From assembly GCA_022410635.1 (NCBI GenBank), contig JAJVDF010000160.1, positions 699,535 to 763,534 on the forward strand: DNA of 64,000 bases, read 5' to 3'. Positions 11,201-20,200 of the stretch are shown here, piece after piece. Origin of the DNA: Tretioscincus oriximinensis (lineage: Eukaryota; Chordata; Lepidosauria; Squamata; Gymnophthalmidae). Within the stretch, counting starts at the first letter, position 1. The number at the start of each line of letters is the position of its first letter. Both the position numbers and the translations under genes were made by a program. Below the pieces are notes generated by a model. The model did no database searches and was not told the DNA's origin. It worked only from the letters and a program-made list of their open reading frames with translations.

Positions 11201-14200
11201 AGATCAAATGTAAGTGCAGACATGTGTTAAATTTCTGATACTGTGTATTATAGAATGTAGTCGTATAGTGGCTGCCCATTTCCCTTACTTAGCATATGGT
11301 AACAACGCTAATTGTAGGGGCAGATAAACTGAATATAGAAAGTGAAGTCTTAGTACTTTCTATAAGTTCCCCAACCTACCAGACTCTTCTTCATATTCAT
11401 ACTCAGATGTAAAACAAAATCCAGCACCTCTGAGATTGCTTAGAGATGGCCTAGAAATGATTCCCATTGTCTGCCTCACCCCTCTTGTGAATATTTTAGA
11501 CAAGATATCAAGGTGCTAAGTCATTTTGCAAAACTGTCCCTTCTTTCATGGAAACAGGACTGTCTTAAACTGCTGCTGCTTATTATTTTCTCTGGTTCTG
11601 CTCTCACCCTTCATTCCCACAATGTTGTCTGGACACCATTTCTTCTCTGCCTGATTCTTCACATTTCCCCCCTGTACTTTGTAACCTTGCAGTTGCCATC
11701 TTCTTTCTTTTCTTTTCTTCTCATCTGACTATTCCAACATTTTACCCCTACCACTGCCTTTCCTGTGGTGCCTTTCCTTTGCTTCATTGGCCAGCTCTTT
11801 TTTAAAATATTTTTCCCTTCCGGCCTATATTTGATGACAGAATTTTCTTTTGCATATTGTTTATCTAAGACTCCTATGGATCTATTCTAGACGCTTGTGT
11901 TGTTGCTTTCACTTCCCTTTTGTTTCTTTAAATTTCGTTTATCAGTCTACTTTTTTGTATCTTTTTTGTTATCTGACATTTCCTGGCTCTTGGTAAACAC
12001 AGTCGCCCTCTTTTGAAGGGCTCATATTCTCCCCTTGATCACTTCCTTGGAAGTTAATTTAGTTCAGTTTACACAACTCACTGGAATGCTACGATAGATC
12101 AATGCATTGTGAATGGCTTGTAAGCTGTATATGCAGAATTTCTTTTTACTTTTTACGGAATATTAACCCTACAACCTTCACTCATGCACATACACAAATA
12201 AGCATCTAAATTATACATATATAGATAATATACAGGTGCTGCTAGGCTACTTGGGGTCATACCCTAAGATCCTGTCCCCGCTGAGCCATCTACATCCTAG
12301 TAGCATGTGGATGGCCAAGCTCTGTCCCGAAATACAATCCAGAAGAAAAAGAGGTGGTTTCTATAGCCTGCTTTTTTTTACCCAAAGGGACTCAAACCAG
12401 CTTGCAAATTATTTTTGCCTGAAGGCTTGCATTTTTTCCCACCATGTTGTATGGTTCCCATTTATTTAAATGCAATTTCTTGCTTTCAAATAGCTGGGTT
12501 GGCTAGAGCTGAGGTCAGTAGAGGGCGCTTATTCATCTCCATGGGCAACACAAAGCTTCGAACTCGAGCATCTCTGCTGAAATACTAGGGCTCTTTATCG
12601 CTCTACCACCAGGCTCAGTGAGGACAGTACCTATGTGTTAATATGGTGTTGAAAGCAAGATAAGATGTTTTCCCTCCTTGCTGATGTAACTGAAGAGAAT
12701 TCATTTGAATCATTGGATTGTTATGTCCTTGTGCTAGGCTTATAAAAGTGATATTAGTGTGGCATTATTTCAATATATATTGAGAAATTCCGCCATTGTG
12801 CCTTTTGTGACAACAGTATTTTGTGTTCTAAGCCAATAATATATCCTCAGATGACATTTTAGACAGTTGTGTTTTATGATTTTAATCGTGTGAAGGTCAT
12901 GGCGACCCGAATTTTTTAATTTTTGTAAGCCGCCCTGGACACCTTCGGGGGGAAGGGCGGGGTAAAAATCTTTTAAATAAATAAAATAAATAAATGATTC
13001 CATCTTTAGAATGTTTGCGATTTGAATCTAAGGTACAGCAAAAACTGATGATCACTATGCTGAAGCAAATCTTAAGATTAGGGAAAATGTTGAGAGATGA
13101 TGGACAGGAAAAAAATAAAACTTAGGAATATGTCCAATGTTGTACTTGACAGAAACTGGGCAAGAGAGTTACACTGTACTGATGATGTTCCCTGTGAAAA
13201 ACAGGATAAACAGTGAAAAACAACTGCTGTTCACCCCCTTTTGGCTCATTTTAAAATATGAGTCAATAGCTGAACATGAAATAAATGTATTTTTGTCGGT
13301 ATTGTAAGGCACAATATACTTATCCAGAATATCTGGTTTCAGTTGGAATATCAGGCAGCATGAGTTGCTAGTAGAAATGTTACAGAAAACCTAAAACATC
13401 CGAATTAGACACTTCTGATATAGACTGACCAGATTTTCTGAGACCCAAACCAGGGTAATTAATATTAATTTGCATATTCATAAATATGCAAATTACCCAC
13501 CAACATGCATTCCCTTCCAAAATTCCTGCCCGAGAAATCGGTGAAGCTTGTGAGAATTTTTTAAGTGAGAATTTTTTTAGTACATCAGAATTTTTAATTT
13601 TTTTACAGAGAGGAAGGTACCTTCAGAAGTTGATCCTAGTTGCTAGAACCATGTAGTGGTAGTGCAGCAATTAAAAAAAATTTTTTTTGAAGTGTGCGAG
13701 AAAGTTTTGAAGTGTGTGGGAATTTTTATTTTTTACTGAGGGGAGGGTGCCTTCAGGAGCTGGTCTCAGATGCCAGGGCCCCCTAGTGGTGGTGCAGTGA
13801 ATTTTTTTCAAAAAAAAAAATTCAAAAGAATTTTTAAAAAAAGTTTTAAATTTTTTTCTCCTCAGGAAAAACCGGGGAAATGGTGCCCCCCCTCCCCCCG
13901 GGAAGGCAGGTTGACACCCCAAAACCGGGCTTCCCCCCCCAAAAGGGGGCATCTGATCAGCCTATTCTGATGTATTAAATTTTCTATAACATTTATAACA
14001 GGAACTACAGCCCTATTTTTATCAAAAAGTTGAATTTATTTGTTTTCAATACCACACCTCTTTGTCAATCAGAGGTGATTGTTTCAAACAACATTTCTGA
14101 AGTTGTGTGCACAACCACAAGGTTATGTCATAAGCTTTTACTACAAGGAAAGACACTCTCTTATGCACAGTCATGGCAGCCATACTGCCATTTTAGAAGA

Positions 14201-17200
14201 ATGGCCCTGTGGGATAAAATTCACACAGCAACATCATTTTGAATTAAAAAAGAAGTAATTTATCTTAAGTGGTTTTGGATGAGGAGGGTTATAGCTTTAC
14301 TATGTTTTACTGTTTGTTGGAAGTGCAGGATATAAATACCTGAATAAATCAACATATTTGATATTGTAATATGGATCGTTCCTGCCTTGGGGTTTGTTTT
14401 ATTCTATATTCTGGAATAAAGACTGCCATCTGTGTGCTGGTATGTAATATAGCAGGCCTGTGGCCTGTAGTGATCTGTGCCAGTATAACAGTTGGAAGTA
14501 TATGGCTGGCAGGTGTCTGTTCCGGGATTTAATCTGGAATAATGCCCAGTACGGGAAGGGCCATGGTTCAGACACCCTCAAGACTTCCACAAGACTTGAT
14601 TTGTAAACTGACCTTAACACAGATAGATGTGACATGCTGTCTATTCCTCTCCTTGGTAGGTGGTCTCCTTGCTCTGTCTCTTGAACAGCCAAACAGCTGC
14701 ATAGCTGCTGAAACTTTTTGTCTGGCTGACCCTGTCTGCAATGCCACTTATCAGACTCTGCAGAATTGTTCTCAGACCTCTGCAAAGAGCAGTTTGTTCT
14801 TTCTGAATCAAGAAACCAGGGACAGATGCCTGGAGGCAAAAACAATAGTCAGGAGTCGTTATTTTCAAGATTGCAAGTGCCACAGGCGCACCAGGAAACA
14901 GGAGGAGCAGTGCCTGCGAGTCTTCTGGACTGTCCATTCCACTTTCTCACAAGGTGATGTAGCAGCTCTGATTCCTCACTGTTTTGTAACAATTTGATAG
15001 TGGATAAGATAGAAATGCAAACACACAAATAGAGGCTCCTTCTTTCTTTTAGCATCTTGATACTATTTCTGGCAATTGCATTGTTCAGAAGGAAGTAGGA
15101 GGTGTATAAAATGGTATCATATGCAAGAGAAATGAATTTCAGAGAAATGGCCGTGCTTGTCTAGTAGAAAGTCCAGCAAAGGGGCTAGTAGCCCTTTGAG
15201 ACGAAGTTCTACTAGCCCCTTTGCAAGAGAAATGAAGTTGGCTAAGGCTGTTTCTACCGTTTCTTAACTTGTTCCATCCTAAAATTGAAATAAAAGGATT
15301 AATGGATCTGTGAATTGAAACAAAACTGCCCCTGTAGCAATTATTCTAGAACAGCCTTCATGCTGACTTTGAAAGTGGTGCCGGCTCTGGAGTTGGCTCT
15401 GAAGGCTCTAATGGCCAGCACTGTGCTGAAATGGCCTGTAAATTCCAGTTTGTCTTGCTTAAAGATAGCAGATAAACAAATGAGAAATGAAATTATATCT
15501 CAGGATAATATAACACTACTTTCTACATTTACTATCTTGAATCAAGATTTGTGGTTGGTGTCATCAGGTTCTCCTCCTGGTAACTGTACAATCAAAGCCA
15601 GTTTGGCATAGTTGTTAAAGTGCTAGGCTCTTATCTTGAAGTCTCCCAGTTCAATTCTGCATTCCTCCATGAAGACAGCTGGATAGTCGCAGTTCTTCAG
15701 AGCTCTCTCAGTCACACTTGCTTCACAAAGTATCTGTTGTGAAGAAAAGGACAGAAGATCATGTAAGCCCCTTTGAGTCCCTTTGGGTTGAGAAAAGCAG
15801 AGTATAAAAACTGACTTTCCTTGTTGCCATCTCAAAGTAACTTGTACTTTATTGCCAGGATCTCATTTGAGCAATAGCAACAAGTTGCAAGAGAATGACT
15901 CCTCTTTGTTTAATGTCAGTCTCCTTAAAGATAAAAGTGGTCGCCGGGAACTTCCACTTATCTACCAGAGCCTCCTTCTAGACAACTAGCTGCAAGGCCC
16001 AGAGTTTTCTCTGTTTTGGCTTTGGGTTCTGCAGCATTAATATGGCTTTTGATGCCAAGTAAGGGCATTTCAATAAAGGGGCTGTTTAAAATTTAATAGT
16101 TCTGATTTAGTAGCAAAGTCTTTGTCCATTAGATCTGTATTTTTATTCTAAAAAGATTGAGATTATGTGTACGTTAGCTGATGTGGTATGAGTTAACGTT
16201 CAATTTTTTTCAATTGAAAGTTAAATTGCATTATTTGTTGCACAAGAAACATTGTTAAATAATTGTATCTTCCAGGTGTTTTTAAATTAGAGGTCTCTCC
16301 CTATGAGGANGCAATAAATGAAGAAACTTCAAAGTCCAAATATGACCAACTTGCAAATCAGGTTTCAGGTATCAACACCACATCTTCACTTTCTTTTATT
16401 TACAAAGTATTATTGAGATGTAGGAAGGGGGAGGGAGAAAGGAATGTTTTTGGGTAACTGTTGATAGTCTAAGGATCACTAATGCTATAGAGGCAGAGGA
16501 AATAATAGCTGGACTGTTTTGAATGTTTCCCATTGTTCTTTTAATGATCATGAGGGAAGTGGTTACAGATCTTAAAGGTCAATATTAAGTTTCATCTTAT
16601 CTGACTTCCAAACAGGACATCCAATGTGTGACAGATAGGCAGGCTGTCACAAAGGGAAGTAGTCCACACCTTCACAATTCTGAAGCAGCATTCCAAAGCC
16701 ACCAGAACTGACCTGTGCTGGGATGCTAGCTGTAGCAGCCAAAGCCTTGACTAGAACTCTGGCCAGGGTTAGGAATTCAGAACACATATAGGCTCAATGG
16801 CTTCCAGATTATTGCACTATTGGGTAAACGTTAATTTTCAGCATTTGTAGTAAGAAATAACCAGAGTAGTAAACAATCTTGCAGATTGAGTTCAGGATAC
16901 AATAACCTTTTAGGTGTGGTCAAACTTTTTGAAGGCATTCATTTTGAACAATACCGTACAATCAAGTGATACTAAATTGTGTGTATGGTTTTAGAAGTTT
17001 CTTATTTTCTTTGGATGTTAAAATTTATTTTGTGAAATTGACTGTGAAATTTGCTGGGTTTTAGTTTGTGTTTCTTTTCTTTTTAAGACTTTCACCTAAC
17101 TGGGGATAGCATAAATCCCTGCGTAGATGCTGCAAATATTTGTCAACTAGATCACAAGTGTAAACGCCAGCGCTCACACTATGCTAAGATCTGCAGCNCA

Positions 17201-20200
17201 CAGAAACCCTGTGACCAGCGGAAGTGTCACCGAAGTCTGCAAAACCTTTTTGAGAGAGTCAGCCTGGATTTCACCAAGAGCCTTCTCTTCTGCCCCTGCC
17301 AAGATGAGGCTTGTGGGAAGCGCCGCTGGAATACCATTGTTCCTGAATGTTCTTTTCAGAGCAGCACCAAACCAAATTGCCTTCTCCTGCAGGAGTCTTG
17401 CCTGAAGGACAATTTCTGCAGGTTAGTTAGATGGCAACAGAACTGGTAGAGCTATTTGCTGGCAAACCAACAGTGTCAATGCAGTGTTGCGTAAAGTTGT
17501 TCCAGCTACAATTTTCATGATTAGATTTAGTTGTTGTTTGTTTATACTTATACCCCGCCTTATACCCAAAGGTCTCAGGGTGGCCAGCAATAAAAACAAT
17601 GATACAAAATTAGCATATTAAAATAGTGATCTGATTGAAGTGTACAAAATCATGCATGAGATGGATAGGGTGAATAGAGAAAAATGTTTTCTCTATCACA
17701 CAACTCTAGGACCAGGGGGCACTCCTTGAATCTGATGGGCAGAAAAATGAGAACAGACAAAGGAAAGTCTTTTTTCACCCAGAGGGTCATCGGCCTNTGG
17801 AATTTACTTCCTGGTGGTAGCTAACAGCTTGGATAGCTTCAAGGCAGAACTAGGCAGGACTATGGACACCAAGGATATAAACAGGTACTAGGATGGAAGT
17901 CTGGATGTTGCCTATGGGATGGAGCAACAGGCAGGACAGGGAGTCATTGCTCTANTTTATTATAAAGTGGATTTCTATTTATTGTATTGCATAAACAATT
18001 AAATAGAAATCCACTTTATAATCCAAGCAGAGNAGTTCTTTGAGAGCAAGGTATGAGTAATTCCATCATTAAACTGACCAGATTTTAGAGTAGCATTCTT
18101 ACACTTGCAAACTGCAAGACCTTTAACTTAAATAAAAGAGGTTGTGTGTTTCCCCCAATGCCCTCACTTCTGGCCAATCATAAACAGCATCACTTTTAGC
18201 CCATTGGGATGATCAAAGGTGAGAGCAGGTGAATGAGGACAGCAACCNTGTCAGCTTGCCGTAATTTTGCTCCCAAACCCTTGTAAGACAGTAAGTCTGG
18301 GTAGCTCCAGGAACCAAGGCAGAAGCCCAGGGAAGAATGCATTTGACAAGACAGCAGAAGATGAAGCCAGGCAAAGCAATGGCCAAGGATTAGCAGCTTG
18401 GCAACCTGGGAAGCAGCACCTCATCCAAGTCAACAGAAAACAAATCCAGGAAAAGCAGCAACCTGGGATTAGCAGTCAGTGACCTGGGAAACATACTTCA
18501 GCTGAGGCGGGAAAAAACAAACCTGAACAGGTGGACAACGAAGGCTCAAGCAGAAGGCAAAGATCTTCGCTTCCAGAGCCTTGCAAAGAAGGCAGTTATG
18601 CTGGGCACTATTTTAAAAGACTCATATCAACTTTTCCTCTCTGAGGCGCAGGCAGGTGGCAAAGCTAAACTTAGCCCCTCGCTTCCACCACAGAAATGAG
18701 GCAGTTGCTGCAACTGCTGCTTTAAAAACCTGGAAAGGGAAGAGCTGTGATTCCTCCTGCCTGAGCCTTGGCTGCCTACCTGCAAGACAAGGTATGCAGG
18801 GGGAGAAAGGGAAGCTTCAGGGGACTGGAGAGAGTGATTGAGGGCTCCCTCCATTTCCCCTTTGCCTGCTCCACTACCCCTCCACTGATCATAATACTGC
18901 CCTTTTTTAAAATCAGANTTTTTTGCTAGCATTTATATAATGCATAGGCAAGCATGAGGGTTGCTGTAGCCATTTTGTATGATTTGAGCACAGTTTAGGT
19001 ATCACCATAATATCAAAACAATGGAACCTCTGTAGCTACAAGTTGTCGGTTCCACAGTTCTTGTGTTGTCCTTCATTTTTAAATCCAGTTAGATGCAGGG
19101 TTCTAGGATGGCAAAGACGGCCATTAATCTAGTCGCTGTCTTTCACCAGATCCCGGTTGGCTGACTTCCAACAACAATGTGAGCCATCAGACTTATCCCC
19201 AGATGGCTGCTCTCAACACAACCATGCGGCATGCCTGGAGGCATACATGAGGATGATTGGTATGTGCTGGGCCCAGGGGGATTGATTCACTGGGAGATTT
19301 GATAAGGGTTGTGCATTTGACATCTCTGCGGAAAAGCTATGCAGTACACTCACTCTAGGGAACACTAAACCAAGAGTGGGGACTGTTCTGGTTGGCTTCA
19401 GTCACGGTGTAATAAAAACCTAAACGTAATTTATTTGTGAAGTCTTTCTTGCATGCTCCCTTTTCTTTTTGAAAATGGGTAAAGTTTTAATGCACAAGAT
19501 TGTTGGTAAGCACAATAATTAAAAATATCCACCATGTTTGGAGAAGTACTTTTCTGATTATCAGCGGCAGAGGAAGAAGACAGTTATTATCCATGTTATG
19601 ATCTGCATTTTAGCTATAGGACTGGTCATAAGTAGGGTTGCCATACGTCCCGGTAAATCGGGACAATCCCGGTTTGGGGGACTAAAATATAGTCCCCTCC
19701 GGGTTTTAAGGCAAAATCTCGGCTTTCTACATTCCCCGATGTTGCATCAGGGAATGAAAAAGGTGGGATTTTAAAGGAAAAGCAGCCGTTAAAGCTGACG
19801 GCTGCAGCACGCGCAACGCTTTCTGGGGTCCTGGGAGAACCCTCGGAGCGCGCCGTAGCTGCTCCTTGGCTGGAGGCGGGGTTTCGCCCTGCTCTCGCCG
19901 CCAACTTGCCTCTAGCAGAGGAGAAATGCCTGGNTTTGTGACAGGAGGGCAGCTCTGTTCTCCTCTCACAAACCCAAGCGTTTTTGCTCCGCTGCTACAG
20001 GCGATTTGGCGGCCCGTTTGCCAGAGCAGGGCGAAACCCCGCCTCCAGCAAAGCAGCATGTACGCGTGCGCACGTGTACACACACGGACGCTTGTGGTGA
20101 GACAGGCAGAAGAGGTTTTGCCTGTCTCGCTACAAGCGTCCGTATGTGCCCATGTGTGCGCACCCCACCCCCGTCCCGGTTTTGCTGTAAGTCATAAGGA

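Noticed and set aside
14542..14997. 151-codon frame as an intact gene
   Set aside because: It is GFRA3 exon 2 read into intron on both sides; cysteine-rich similarity stops at the splice sites.
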